A stretch of 64,000 nt of DNA from Aspidapion aeneum (Eukaryota > Arthropoda > Insecta > Coleoptera > Brentidae), in assembly GCA_963576565.1 (NCBI GenBank), contig OY755047.1:27411171-27475170 (forward strand), read 5' to 3'. Below, piece by piece: positions 41,241-52,763 of this stretch. Below the pieces are notes generated by a model. That model did no database searches, was not told where the DNA came from, and saw only the letters and a program-made list of their open reading frames with translations. Made by a program: the position numbers and the translations under genes. How positions within the stretch are numbered: position 1 is the stretch's first letter; each line of letters opens with the position of its first letter.

Positions 41241-42719
41241 TTCGCTTTCAAACAAGTTCCACAAGTTGAGTCTACCAGTTGCAAAAGAGGTTGGATGTTA
41301 CTAACTTTTTAGTTAAGTTTTTTAATTAAATTATAAATTCTACTTAAAATAATATTTTTTATTGTCTAAAAATGGCAAAAAAGTAAAGGGTTGCTTTTTT
41401 TTAAATATTTGACATAAAAGTAGTTTATCGTTTTTCTTTTTTGATAAGCTTTCGAACAAGGTGCCACAAGTGGGGTTATCTTATTTGAAAAAAAAAGTTG
41501 TATGCGAAAAAACCCCTTTGCGTTCGTCTATACAAAAAAAATTTGAACAAAAATATTGCTCGTTAAAAATCTCAGTCGACGTACTTTTGGATTTTTCAGA
41601 ATAATCTAAATTCAATCCGCTGTCGAATTTATTCCATTTCGCTGTTAAACTGACTGTATAAAGACCACGTACATGGCAGTGGTTAGGGCTACTCCCAAAA
41701 AAAAAGGAGCAGCTAGGGCAGCATATGTATTGTAATAGCCAAAAAAGGCTCTGTTTTGTTGTGTTGTTACACCCTGTATAATAGTTATATTTATTAAAGA
41801 TCAATGATAAATAAATCCTGCACGGGAAAAAGGGAGAGGGAGAGTCGTTAATCGGTCAGCTTCTTTGAAGTAATCGATTGCCGGCCCGGAAGTTGAAGCT
41901 AAAAATAGCTGTTTTCAAGCTAAAAATAGCATATATTCCATATTTGCGGATTTGCAGATTAACATATATTTTTATGATTGTAGCTCGGATTTTTTACCCC
42001 CACACATTAAATAAAAACTCATCAATTTAGTTGAAAACAAAAACAACTTATTAAAATGGTCTTTAAAAATACAGGGTGTTATAAAAAACCAGAATAGCGT
42101 TATCAATTGAGCATCATTAGGGATATTTTGGGTCGCGTATTTTACACGTTGTTACCGTTATTGTTATTACTGAGTCTGTGCATTTTCAGTTTTTCGCTCG
42201 TTTGTTGTTATGTACGGTAACGGTGCCCGGTACCTACGGTGGCCTTCCTTTAATGTTACCGTTGTTTTCTAAGGTTAGTTTTGTATTGTGTTTTTTTAAT
42301 GCAGTCGAATTTTTCAATAAAATTCGGTAGTTTGGTTTGTAAAAAGCCATTAATCTAATAAAAATAAATAATCAAATATAAATAAACAAAAAGAGAAGAA
42401 GTGTGAAACTACTAAATTAACGTTTGTGTTATGTTATCTTTAGTGTTCCAAAATATATCTGTTTTGCCCTGAATGTTGCCGTTATTCTTAGTAACAATGC
42501 TGTCAAATTTTCTGTTATTTTAACTGACCCAATATGTCCCTATTAATTAATTAAACAGGGTGCCCCATTAAGGATGGCAGCAGTATTTATCTTTGAAAGC
42601 ACTAACTACGAATTTTTTTTTTACAAAATTCCCAAAATATTTTTGTTTTTGTAGCTGCCCGCTAAGGGGCGGTACCTACATCTTTCGACATCTTTCGACT
42701 AAAAAAACTGCATTTTTGC
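41241..42719. other. Non-coding stretch with ACAGGGTG-type motifs
   Basis: ACACCCTGTATAA (41769), ACAGGGTGTTATAA (42072) and ACAGGGTGCCCCATT (42556) mark possible ends of non-autonomous elements. A GTTACCGTT motif recurs between 42150 and 42490. I could not pair the ends. Confidence 0.4.
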
Positions 42720-43170
42720 ATTGCGTATTCCTAAAAAAATTCTGCATAATTTAAACCTCTCACATGTACAACTGATAAAACTGCTGGAAGAACTGGACAT
42801 GATCAGAATAAACCAAGAGAAAATAGAACAAGTAGAGGTATATACCTGGGACAAATTATTAAACCAAACAGCTGAAATCAAGAGACAAATATCCTCAGTA
42901 CCTCAAAAGGAAAGTATACAGTCATTGTATCCTTCCTGTACTTACCTATGGATCCCAGACCTGGCCACACACACAAAATCAAACATGGATAAGGTAACAA
43001 AAGTCCATAGATGAATGGAAAGACAAATGTTACATGTAAAGCTAACAAATAAAAAAAGGAATGAATGGATTAGAAATAAAACAAAAGTAAGGGATGTCCG
43101 AGCAGAAGTAGCAAGACTATCGTTGGAATAAATGTATTGTAAACTGGAGACCTTGGGAAAATAATTATTA
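42720..43170 (+). pseudogene. RTE-type LINE fragment, second copy
   Basis: LIKLLEELD joined directly to MIRINQEKIEQVEVYTWDKLLNQTAEIKR, then SNMDKVTKVHR, MERQMLHVKLTNKK, RNEWIRNKTKVRDVRAEVA and a short end with ETLGK. It is the same subfamily as 14430-15195 (both have the YTWDKLL change) but lacks about 40 codons after LLEELD and the whole C-terminus. Confidence 0.78.
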
Positions 43171-43882
43171 TTCCAATATAAGTCCCTAATAATGAGTTCT
43201 TGGCTCATAATTAAAGCTAAAAGTAGCATTTAGCGTTTAATTTTGGAATAAAACATTTAATTAGTAGTTAGAATTGCACACTTTTGCACTCCTAAAGTGA
43301 ATTAGATTATTTTCTTTTAGCTTCCTGCATCATATTTCTAGAATGTATGCCATAAAAGACAAAAATGATGAGTCATACGGTAGCCAAATGTTTTTTTAAA
43401 CAGCAAACATACAGCTATGCAAACAAAAATAGCTTGCGGAATAAGAATTTATAATAGGTAGTTTGAGAGATGTCAACTATTAACGGAGATTTTTGGCTGC
43501 TAACTTGAGCTAGAAGTACAGATTATAAATGCCAACCTGGAGTGAATATGACATTTTATTTGGCCTTCGAACTTATGGAAATGGCCCAATGGTTCATATT
43601 TCTTGAATGAATGCCATTCGACATGAAAATGACAAATCATGCATAGGAAAAACAAAATGAAAACACAAAACGACACCGTGCTCATTAAAAAATATTAAGA
43701 CATTTTTAGGTGTCTTCAGAAAGTTGCACTCTTAACAGAGAATACTAAGTTGTTTAATTTTGGAATAAGACATTCAATTAGCAGTTGAAATTGCATACTT
43801 TTGCACTGCTAAAGCGAACAAGATAATTTTCTTTAAGCTTCCTGGATCACTTTTCTAGAATGTATGCCATAAGAGTTAAAAA

Positions 43883-44372
43883 TAATAAATCATACTCAAA
43901 TACCAAATTGAAAATAATGCAAGGACCTAAAACTATAAACAACAAGTGAAATTAAAGAAAGAAAAATAAGAAAGAAGTTTTCTGTTTGCAATATGGCATT
44001 TGAGAATTATATTGGCAATCGCCCATTGGGATCAGAAATTTTAACACACGAAAAGGTGATCTCATGTTTTCAGACGTTAATACTTTACGTCTAATTTGAG
44101 TTTTCAAACCTTTGACAATGGGAAGGAAGAATTATAGAGATCAGTTGGATGGCTTGGTCGAGTTAATACCTGAGAGTTTCTCGTCCTTGTATTGAGACGC
44201 CGCAGACTGCATAAATGAAAGTTTTTCGAAAATGTATGTGTAGTCTTCAGTAGCTTAATGTAGAGAGCGTTTGCGTACTGAGCAAGAAATCCCGGGTTCG
44301 AGTCCCGGCCGAAGACAGAAAACTCTTTTTTTAGTTTTCTTTCTTTAATTTCACTTGTTCTTAATAAATCAT
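43883..44372 (+). mobile_element. tRNA-like-bearing repeat, copy 2, with 11-bp TSD
   Basis: TAATAAATCAT at 43883-43893 and 44362-44372 flanks 468 bases inserted in the tandem duplication. The insert has internal inverted repeats ACAAGTGAAATTAAAGAAAG (43943) and CTTTCTTTAATTTCACTTGT (44339-44358). About 300 bases match 29745-30085, including the tRNA-like segment. There is no poly(A) tail, which is unusual for a retroposon, while 11 bp is unusual for a DNA transposon. Confidence 0.72.
44243..44317 (+). other. tRNA-like cloverleaf, second copy
   Basis: Acceptor GTCTTCAG / CCGAAGAC (one mismatch), D stem GCTT / GAGC, anticodon stem TTTGC / GCAAG (perfect), loop GTACTGA with anticodon ACT, T stem CCGGG / CCCGG and loop TTCGAGT, then A. 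Compared with 29969-30041, the acceptor has a T and a matching A inserted and a D-stem pair changes from T-A to C-G, so pairing is kept. Confidence 0.68.
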
Positions 44373-46690
44373 GCATTAGCCTACTGTTTTTTTTTAAGAG
44401 CTATGTAACCAAAACATAGAGCTATGCAAATAAAAAGAGCTTGCGAAATAAGCATTTATAATAGGTAGTTTAAGAAATGGCAACTATTTACGGAGATTTT
44501 CGGCTGCTAACTTGAGCTAGAAGTACAGGTTATAAATGCCAACATAGGGGAGCATTTAATTTATGAATATGACATTTTATTTGGCCTTCGAACTTATTGA
44601 AATAGGCCTAATGGATCATATTTCTTGAATTAATGTCATTCGAGATGAAACTGACAAATCATGCAGTAGCCAACTGGTTTTTATTTAAAGAGCCACAGGA
44701 AAAAACAAAAGCAGAACACGAAACGATAGCTTGCTCATTAAGAATTCTAAAGACATCTTTTGTCATAGCCACGCCTCTGTAAGCCAATTATAAACCTTGT
44801 TGAATTATGTATTGCAATTGTATTATTGTAATTGAAAATGGTTTACGGCCCGAACCAGAACCATCAATCAGGTTGGCTGTTGGTTCAGTTTCTTTCAGTT
44901 GCGTTGGTTTCCGAGAGTTAGCCCAGTTCCGAAGGATCAGCGTTCCTTTAAATTTGATATATCTCTAGGTATTTGCATGTCTATTAATAAATATAAATTT
45001 ATTTTATCTAATACATTATCTTCTTTTTGTACTGCAAATCCATTTTGGTTATTCGCGATCATCATGTGTCGTTCTCAGGGAAACCCATGTCTTTTGGTTT
45101 TAGTTGAGTTTTTCAGTGTTATTTTTGGTATTTAAACTTTTTTAATTTGATTATTTTCTCAGTTTCTCACCTCCCGTTTTTCTTAACTTGTTACCTTGCT
45201 ATTTAATATTTCACTTCACTTTGTCAAGGTGTTGCCCAGGAAATGCCATTAATATAAGTTTTTAAAACTGTATTAATGTTGTAATTAAATTGAAGCATTA
45301 CTTGAAAGGCCATTGACAAAACGATATCTTCACATGCAAAACATATTAGCCACGCTCGCCGATCGAAAAAGAAATGAATGTCATGATTACGAAAAATCCT
45401 TTGATACCATTTCAAGTCGAGAAAGCTGGATAGTGGAAAGCAGAATAAATGGCTCCTATTAAAGCTACTAGTAGCATTTAAGCGTTTAACTTTGGAATAA
45501 GAAATTCAATTAGCAGTTAGAATTGCACACGTTTGCACTGCTAAAGGGAACTAGATAATTTTCTTTGAGCTTCCTGGATTACATTTCTAGAATGTATGCC
45601 ATAAGAATAATAGATCATACTGTTTTTTTAAAGAGCTGTGGAACCAAAACATAGAAACATAGAGCTATGCAAATAATAGTAGCTTGCGAAATAAGCATTT
45701 ATAATAGGTAGTTTAAGAAATGGCAACTATTTACGGAGATTTTCGGCTGCTAACTTGAGCTAGAAGTACAGGTTATAAATGCCAACATAGAGGAGCATTT
45801 AATTTATGAATATGACATTTTATTTGGCCTTCGAACTTATTGAAATAGACCTCATAGATCATATTTCTTGAATGAATGTCATTCGAGATGAAAATGACAA
45901 ATCATGCAGTAGCCAACTGGTTTTTATTTAAAGAGCCACAGGAAAAAACAAAAGCAGAACACGAAACGATAGCTTGCTCATTAAGAATTCTAAAGATATC
46001 TTTTGTCATAGCCACGCCTCTGTAAGTCAATTATAAACCTTGTTGAATTATGTATTGCAATTGTATTATTGTAATTGAAAATGGTTTACGGCTCGAACCA
46101 GAACCATCAATCAGGTTGGCTGTTGGTTCAGTTTCCTTCAGCTGCGTTGGTTTCCGATATTTAGCCCAGTTCCGAAGGATCAGCGTTCCTTTTTCTCTAG
46201 GTATTTGCATGTCTATTAAATAAATATAAATTCATTTGATCTAATATATTATCTTCTTTTTGCACTGTGAATCGATTTTGGTTATTCGCGATCATCATAG
46301 AATTTTGTTTTTGTTTTCTGCTGCGCGGAATAAACCTTTTGTCGTCATGGAAAACCATGTCCTTTCGGTTTAGTTTCTCAGTTACCTTGCCATTTAATAT
46401 TTCACTTCACTTTACTAAAATTATTATTTTTAGCATCAATCAGCCAGAAAATGTTCTCAATATATGGTTTTAAAACTGGTTTATTAATCTCATGAGCATT
46501 GCTCAAAAGACCATTTGCAAAACGATATCTTAACATGCGGAACATCTTAGCCCCGCGCGCTGGTAGAAAAATAAATAAAGTTCATGATTATGAAAAATTT
46601 TTTGATACCATTTCAAGTCAAGAAAGCTGGATAGTGGATGCGCCATGAAAAAATTTGACTACTGCAAAAACACTGCAATGCAGAATAAAT

Positions 46691-47200
46691 GAAAGATTCG
46701 GGCAAAAATCCCAACCCCCAATCTGGAGGGGATAGCAATCCAAGATGAAATGAGAAACAACTCTAAGGTTAGGCACACACAGGCGTAGTCTGTTATATAC
46801 TAAATTCGCTATTTCGGTAAATCACCATGTGTGTGTCAGGTATAAACCAACGTGATTGGGTTATACGATCTTCTGTAATCGTTTCTTTATGATCTTACTT
46901 TTAAAAATTCAGGGCATTGAGATCTTGGTAGCCGAACAAAACAATATTTCTTATTGTGTCTCGTTCGTTCGACAGTATTGCGCTCGAGGACTTCCTAAAT
47001 GAATTTCTTTTGCTTTTACTGGCAGATGGCGTTCCTGCTAATCTTGGCAACTTTGCTACCAATTTCAAGCTGAACTTCTAGAGATTGAACTGCGACAAAG
47101 CAGGAACTTTAAGCAGCCCTAGGATAATCACAGGAGACACAGGTCACTAATTATCCAATGTCATTAGCCAACGGGTACCCATTGACTGAGATAACCAGTA
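46691..47200. other. Non-coding stretch, nothing recognised
   Basis: Somewhat richer in G/C than its surroundings, without open frames of note. Confidence 0.35.
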
Positions 47201-49310
47201 TTTTCGAGATAAAAGGTACCCGGTTCCTAGTTAAACACACCCCGCTGCGAGCTTATGTGACTTCCTCATCGAGAGGTTTGATCTTCCTTATTCCTCTAGT
47301 TCCTTTCTAAATTTCTTAAACGCGTCTGTCTTTCATACTTTCAGGCTAGCATAGGTAAACACTGTGATTTCAGCTTTATTTTCTGCCTTCACTAGATTAG
47401 TTAATGGTTGGTTGTAGCCAGTTTGTTATCAGGTTTTTATTTCTCATCAAGAATGTGTTCATTTCCTGGAACTTATTTGAGAAACATATTGTTATATTTT
47501 TTAATACTAATAATTATTGGTGCATAATCATCACTAATTACCTAATTTTATTTATTTTATTTATTTTATTTTTATAGAAGGTACCAGTTCCTAGTTCCAC
47601 TTACCGCTCTGCGAGCTTATGTGACTTTCTTATCGACAGTTTGGCTATCTTTATTCCTTTAGTGCCATACCAAAGCTCTTGAAAGCATTTGTCCACGTCA
47701 TGCATTCGGGTTAATGTATTCTGTCTAAATCAAGCTTTCGGGTAAGCATAGGTGACCAAACTATGATTTTAACTATACTTTCTGTCCCTACTGGATTAGA
47801 TATTGCTCTTCTTGTAGCCAGTTTATTTTTAGATTTCTTACCAGGAATTCGTTCATGTCCGCTTGGAACTCAAAGGAGTTTGTTTTTTCAATACCAATAA
47901 TCATTGGTGCATTAAAAACTTCATAACCATCACTAATTACCTATTTTTTTAAGCCCTTGGGTAGCCATTCACAAAATTCGGCATTTTTTTTTATATAAAG
48001 GGTACCGAGTTCCTAGTACAACACAACAGTGACTTCCTCATCGAGAGAACATCTCTATTCCTTTAGTTCCTTGCCAAAGCGCTCGAAAGCGTCTGTCCAA
48101 GTCACGCTTTTGGCTAGCATAGGCAAACATACTGCGATTTCAACTGTAGTTTGTGCTTCCCCTGGATGAGTTGATGCTCTAGTTGTAGCCAGTTTTTTGT
48201 TTGCTTCCTATTTGTCATCAGGAATGTGTTCATGCCCTGGGACTCAAAGGAGAAATATATTATTACATTTTTTAATACAAATAATATTCGTTGATTCATT
48301 AAACACTTCATAATCATCACTAATTACCTAATTCCAGTAGCCCACGGGTATTTAGTGAATGGGATAAGCAGTTTCTTCGTGATTAAACGTACCGAGTTCC
48401 TAGTTCAACTTACATTATTGCTCCTATTGTAGCCAGTTTGTTTTTAGCTTTCTATTTCTTATCAGGAATGTCTTCATGTCCGTCTGGGACTCAAATGAAA
48501 CGTCTATAATTATAGGTTTTTATACCAATAATCACTGGTGCATTAAAAATTTCATGACCATCACTAATTACCTAATTTTATTAGCCCACGGGTAGCCATT
48601 CACATTCCTTACCAAAGCTCTTGAAAGCGTCTGTGCAAGTTATGCTTTTGGGCTAGCATAGGTGAACATACTGCGATTTCAACTGTGGTTTCTGCCTTCC
48701 CTGTATGAATTAATGCTCCAGTTGTAGCCATTTTTTGTTCGCTTTCCATTTCTGATGAGGAATGTGTTCATATAATTAAATTTTTTAAAACTTCATAACC
48801 ATCCATCACTAATTACCTAATTTCATGAGCCGACGGGTAACCAGATTTTGTGTGATAAAATGTACCGAGTTTCTAGTTCAACTTACGCTGCTCCGAGCTT
48901 ATGTGACTTCTTCATCGACGGGTTTGGCCATCCTTACTCCTTTAGCTCCTTTCCAAAGTTCTTGAAAGCGTCTGTTCAACTTATGCATTCAGGCTAGCAT
49001 AGTTGCATATAATGTGATTTTAATTGTAGTTTCGGCATCCACTGGATCAAGTATTGCTCCTATTGTAGCCTGTTTGTTGTAAGCTTTCTATTTCTCATCA
49101 GCAATGTGTTTTTGTCTCAAAAAGAACAAATACATTATAATATTTTAAATACCAATACTAATCATTGATGTATTATAAACTTCATAAGCATCACTAATTA
49201 TGTAATTTCATTAGCTCACGGGTAGCCATTGACTGAGATAAGCAGTTTTTTAGAGATAAAAGGTACCGAGTTCCTAGTTCAACACACCCCGCTGGGCGCT
49301 AATGTGGCGT
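47200..49310 (+). repeat. Satellite-like array, ~350-420-bp monomers, about six units
   Basis: Each unit carries GGTACCGAGTTCCTAGTTCA, GCGAGCTTATGTGACTTC, CATCGA..GGTTTG, GCTCTTGAAAGCGTCTGT, GGCTAGCATAGGT, CTGCGATTTCAACTGT, TTGTAGCCAGTTTGTT, TCAGGAATGTGTTCATG, AATCATTGGTGCATTA and CATCACTAATTACCTAATTT. Unit starts fall near 47217, 47580, 48000, 48387 (short), 48600 (partial) and 48860, with a final start at 49262. Monomers are diverged. Confidence 0.85.
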
Positions 49311-50000
49311 GGAATAATTACTTCTTATTTTATTTTGTTGTAAATGGCATCCAAAACTTCAAATTCGATTTGTTAATTTGTTAGTAGAATACGCAGTTCT
49401 ACGGCCTGTAACTAATGTTTTAAATAATGCGGTAATTAATCTTTTTTGTGTGATAATTTGTTGTGGATATTTCAAATCGGTTTCTTTCCAACATGAATTA
49501 TGGTTTTTTTCTCCGACGTTGAAGAGCTTTTTAGGTTTACAGGCATATCCGTATTATACAAGTTAAGTGGAATATTTCAGTCTGTTTGAGAAGATTTAGA
49601 ATAGGATCATTTCAATAGAGTAAAAAAAGGTAGGTATTGGATTTTTTCTTTTATAGTCCTTGGCCATAGCGTAAAAAAATTGACCTTCGTGGGCGTTTTG
49701 AAGATTTTCAATCCCTGTTTTAATCGATTACTAATGATCCCACCAAGACTGGGTGACCTGTTAACAGACACAAAATTGTCTCAGTCAAAAAGTAAGGTTA
49801 GTGTGTCAAAATATTTTTTAAGTTCTAAACGGTTTAAGCTGCAGTAATAAAACTTAACATGCACATCGGCCTTTACGTACTAATTTTTTCGCTGTCAAAT
49901 TTTCTTTATAAATTTTGCGACTACCAAATTGGTAGCTCATATAATTTGCTGTTAACGAGGGACAAAAATTTCTGTAATTTAAAAAAAAAGCCGAATTGAC
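49311..50000. other. Non-coding stretch, nothing recognised
   Basis: A chance frame at 49378-49566 has no family features. Confidence 0.4.
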
Positions 50001-50009
50001 TTATTAGTT

Positions 50010-50531
50010 CAGGTCCTACATCCGAGATTTAAGCGTTTAATGATAGAAGCAACACACTTGGTTTGGATAGGCATAAGACTCGTCCTAACTTTTTACGAAA
50101 GGGAACTACACACAATTGGCTTCAAAACCATTACATTCATAGTCGAGAAGCTAGATAAAAGACAAGCTGTGTCAGGGCTTTTCTTTGACCTCTCGAAGGC
50201 CTTTGACACCGTAAACCATGAGCTGCTGTTAAAAAAGCTAAACAGTTTTGGAATTGGAGGTGTTTGCAAAAAACTTCCACAATCTTATTTGAGCGACCGG
50301 AAGCAGACTGTGAATGTGAGGCAGAATGGTAGAAAAAGAATATTACTCTTTTGATTTTGTTTTTTAAAACAAAAATAAATGGGTATGTATGTAAATAGGT
50401 ATTGTAAGTTTTGTATAGCTTTAATTCATTATGAAAATGTATTTTAAGTATCTTAGACCTAACAATTTTTGACGTTGCTCCTTGATTTGTAAAATGATTT
50501 GATGGCAATAAAGATTAAACAAACAAACAAA
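50010..50531 (+). mobile_element. Internally deleted LINE: RT block joined to 3' UTR
   Basis: An RT segment (ITFIVEKLDKRQAVSGLFFD, LSKAFDTVNHELLLKKLNSF, GIGGVCKKLPQSYLSDRKQT; 50110-50345) runs straight into a 3' UTR. The UTR ends TTGATGGCAATAAAGATTAA with an (ACAA)n-like tail (50491-50531), a 3' end typical of Jockey/CR1-group LINEs. The catalytic FADD block and all of the C-terminus are missing, so the deletion joined RT motif 2 to the UTR. 5' limit approximate. Confidence 0.75.
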
Positions 50532-51699
50532 AAAACTTCCCCAACCCTGGCAGGGAGGGTGGTCCCCCCCCCCGCTTAAACGTGATTTTTGATAGTTTTT
50601 TGCTAATAACTCGAAAACAGTCAATTTTTCCAAAAATCTTCTGGAAATCATTTTTCAAGCGGATACAATTTCCTTTTCAACGATGTACCTTAGTACCCTC
50701 TGACGGCAGTGGCGCACGTTCCATTAGCGTACGAAAAAAGGGGAAAAAATATTTTTGTTGCAAATGAATACCTCTATGTTTCCGCAATCCCCATGTAATT
50801 ACTTTTATTTGGGACGCCCGGTACTTTAGCTTGATTATGTAGATAAATTAATTAGAGTTTATTGAATGCTAGAAAGTTGCCCTTTGTTTGGAACAGGTGC
50901 AATCAATAATAATTAAGTGCTCAAATTAAGTAAATATGTTTAGTTATGTGTAACTGGACATGCTCTTAATCATATGCAAACAAGTGTTTTGATTCGTAAC
51001 TCAGCCAGTGTGTAAAAACATGATAAATTTGTATTTTAATTAAATATTACGCGTTTATCCGCAATCTTAATTTGCTTTTAATTAATTTGTAATTTTTTTT
51101 TGGTCAGATCCTTACCACATTAGGTTTTATAAAATCTGCATTTCAACTGTATACAAGGTACCAAATAGTTTAAAAAACTGGAAAACTTTGCGACCGAATC
51201 CCTAACAGTGGGTACAGGTAGCTCATATACTACCCTTATTCGACATGAATGAATTGAGATGATGATGTCTAAAAAGGAAATGTAAAACGCAATTCGACAC
51301 TTGAACGTCACATGTCGTTAACGGCTTCCGTGGAACGCCGCAAACTCACGGACGACGGTTAACATCGGAATTTTAAGGTACGTAGAACGTGCGCGATTGT
51401 GGTTTAGCGAGCTTCTATTAAATTCCCTGCCATTTGGTGGCGCTGGTTTCAGAGCTTGCTGCAGTGTTGAGCGGATGCATTGAGTAAACTATATGGGCCA
51501 TATACTCAAAGATAGAACCCATTTATTTGAAATAGGGGAAGATGGAGGAATAAGAAACAGGGGTGAAACAGGGGTATTAGGAAATATCTTTTTGCTACTC
51601 TTGCATTTTGTCATTTGAGATATCTTTTGGCACTTTTGTGTTCTTTTTTAAACATATTTCTGACAAGCACACCATTTCAGATAATATTTATTTTTGCCT
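50532..51699. other. Non-coding stretch, nothing recognised
   Basis: Begins with a C run (50564-50573). A short inverted repeat GTTAACGGCTTCCGTGG / CACGGACGACGGTTAAC lies at about 51314-51362. Confidence 0.4.
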
Positions 51700-52346
51700 G
51701 TTTCTTATTACCCTTTCGTTTTGACTATCGTGGGTAACAAAAAAAATCGTAATGGGGCAATAAGAAATATACCTATATTCTTCTTTGTTGCATTTTGATT
51801 TCAGTAGTGAAGTTGCCTTCAAATTTGACCTACGTAAACCTCTAGAAATGGCAAGTTACAAAAATATTAAATGGCATCTAAGTCAAATAGTCCACAGTAC
51901 ACTGGTCTATGTTTTAAGTAATTTTTAACGGGCTAAATTTTCGTACATAACGTTAGTTTGCCGAGACGCCTAATTTTTTCCCCAGCGAAAATGCTTGAAT
52001 ATTGCCATTCACTTTTTTTAGCCCGCGCATTTTGTTAGGAATCACTTTAAAGAATTTTCGCAGAGGAAAAGGCATCTCGGATAAATAAAGCTATGTACGA
52101 GAATCAGCCTGTTAATCACCACTTAAAAAATAGACCGATGTACTGTGGATTATTTGCGTTAGATGCCATTTAATATTTCTGCAACTTGCCATTTCTACAG
52201 CTTTACATAAGTCACTTTAGTCAAATTTAAAGGTAACATCACTACTCAAATCAAAATGTAACAAAAAATAATATATTTTTTTTTGCCCCATTACGATGTT
52301 TCCTATTACCCAACGATAGTCAAAGGAAAGGGATAATACGAAACAT
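51700..52346. mobile_element. Foldback element with ~300-bp arms
   Basis: GTTTCTTATTACCCTTTCG, TTTGACTATCGTGGGTAA and ATCGTAATGGGGCAAT on the left (51701-51765) mirror ATTACGATGTTTCC, TTACCCAACGATAGTCAAAG and GGGATAATACGAAAC on the right (52290-52345). Inner parts also pair: ATTAAATGGCATCTAA, CCACAGTACA, GTACATA. The centre is near 51995-52025. Non-coding. Confidence 0.85.
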
Positions 52347-52359
52347 TTTTATTCTATAC

Positions 52360-52763
52360 TACTGTAAAACGAGGTTACTTTGCGCCCCTTGGTCCTACTT
52401 TGCTCCATTGCCAAAAAAAGTTCTTAGATATTCCACATTAAAAATCTGAGCATGCACCACAACGCCACCACGCGTGAATTATCCGTTGCGAATTTGACTA
52501 TTCAAAGAAGCGGTAGCCGCTGTTTTCCGCTTAGTCGTCTCAAGTTAATATCAGAGTGAAGTGCAGCTTGAAATTCCTTTTAAATAAAAAAATATTTATA
52601 ATACTAAGTTTTTTGTAATAAAAATGTCTTTTGTTAATTACCTATACCATGTGTTTTTCATTAAAACCAAAAAAACATTTTTTATGGTATAATTTTTGGT
52701 TATTTCTTTGAATTTTTCGAATTAACTCAAAAAAGTGGAGCAATGTAACCTCGTTTTACGGTA
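52360..52763. mobile_element. Tc1/mariner-type MITE with TA target duplication
   Basis: TA followed by CTGTAAAACGAGGTTAC at 52362-52378; GTAACCTCGTTTTACGG followed by TA at 52745-52763. The 17-bp TIRs differ at one base. Length 400 bp, no coding sequence. A TA duplication is the hallmark of Tc1/mariner-group insertion. Confidence 0.85.

Larger units (their letters stand above)
43190..46690 (+). repeat. Large tandem duplication, ~1.24-kb unit, three partial copies
   Basis: Segments recur in order. TAGCATTTA.GCGTTTAA.TTTGGAATAA appears near 43225, 43745 and 45470. AGCTATGCAAA...AGCTTGCG appears near 43415, 44430 and 45665. CTAACTTGAGCTAGAAGTAC appears at 43500, 44507 and 45750. CAATCAGGTTGGCTGTTGGT appears near 44866 and 46107. 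Copies 2 and 3 are offset by about 1243 bp and are very similar; copy 1 lacks the 44.76-45.45 kb portion. No genes are seen. Confidence 0.8.

Noticed and set aside
47200..49310. CRISPR-like array
   Set aside because: Units are 350-420 bp, contiguous and diverged; there are no short repeats with unique spacers, and the DNA is eukaryotic.
49378..49566. 62-codon + strand frame
   Set aside because: No motif or context; length expected by chance in this composition.
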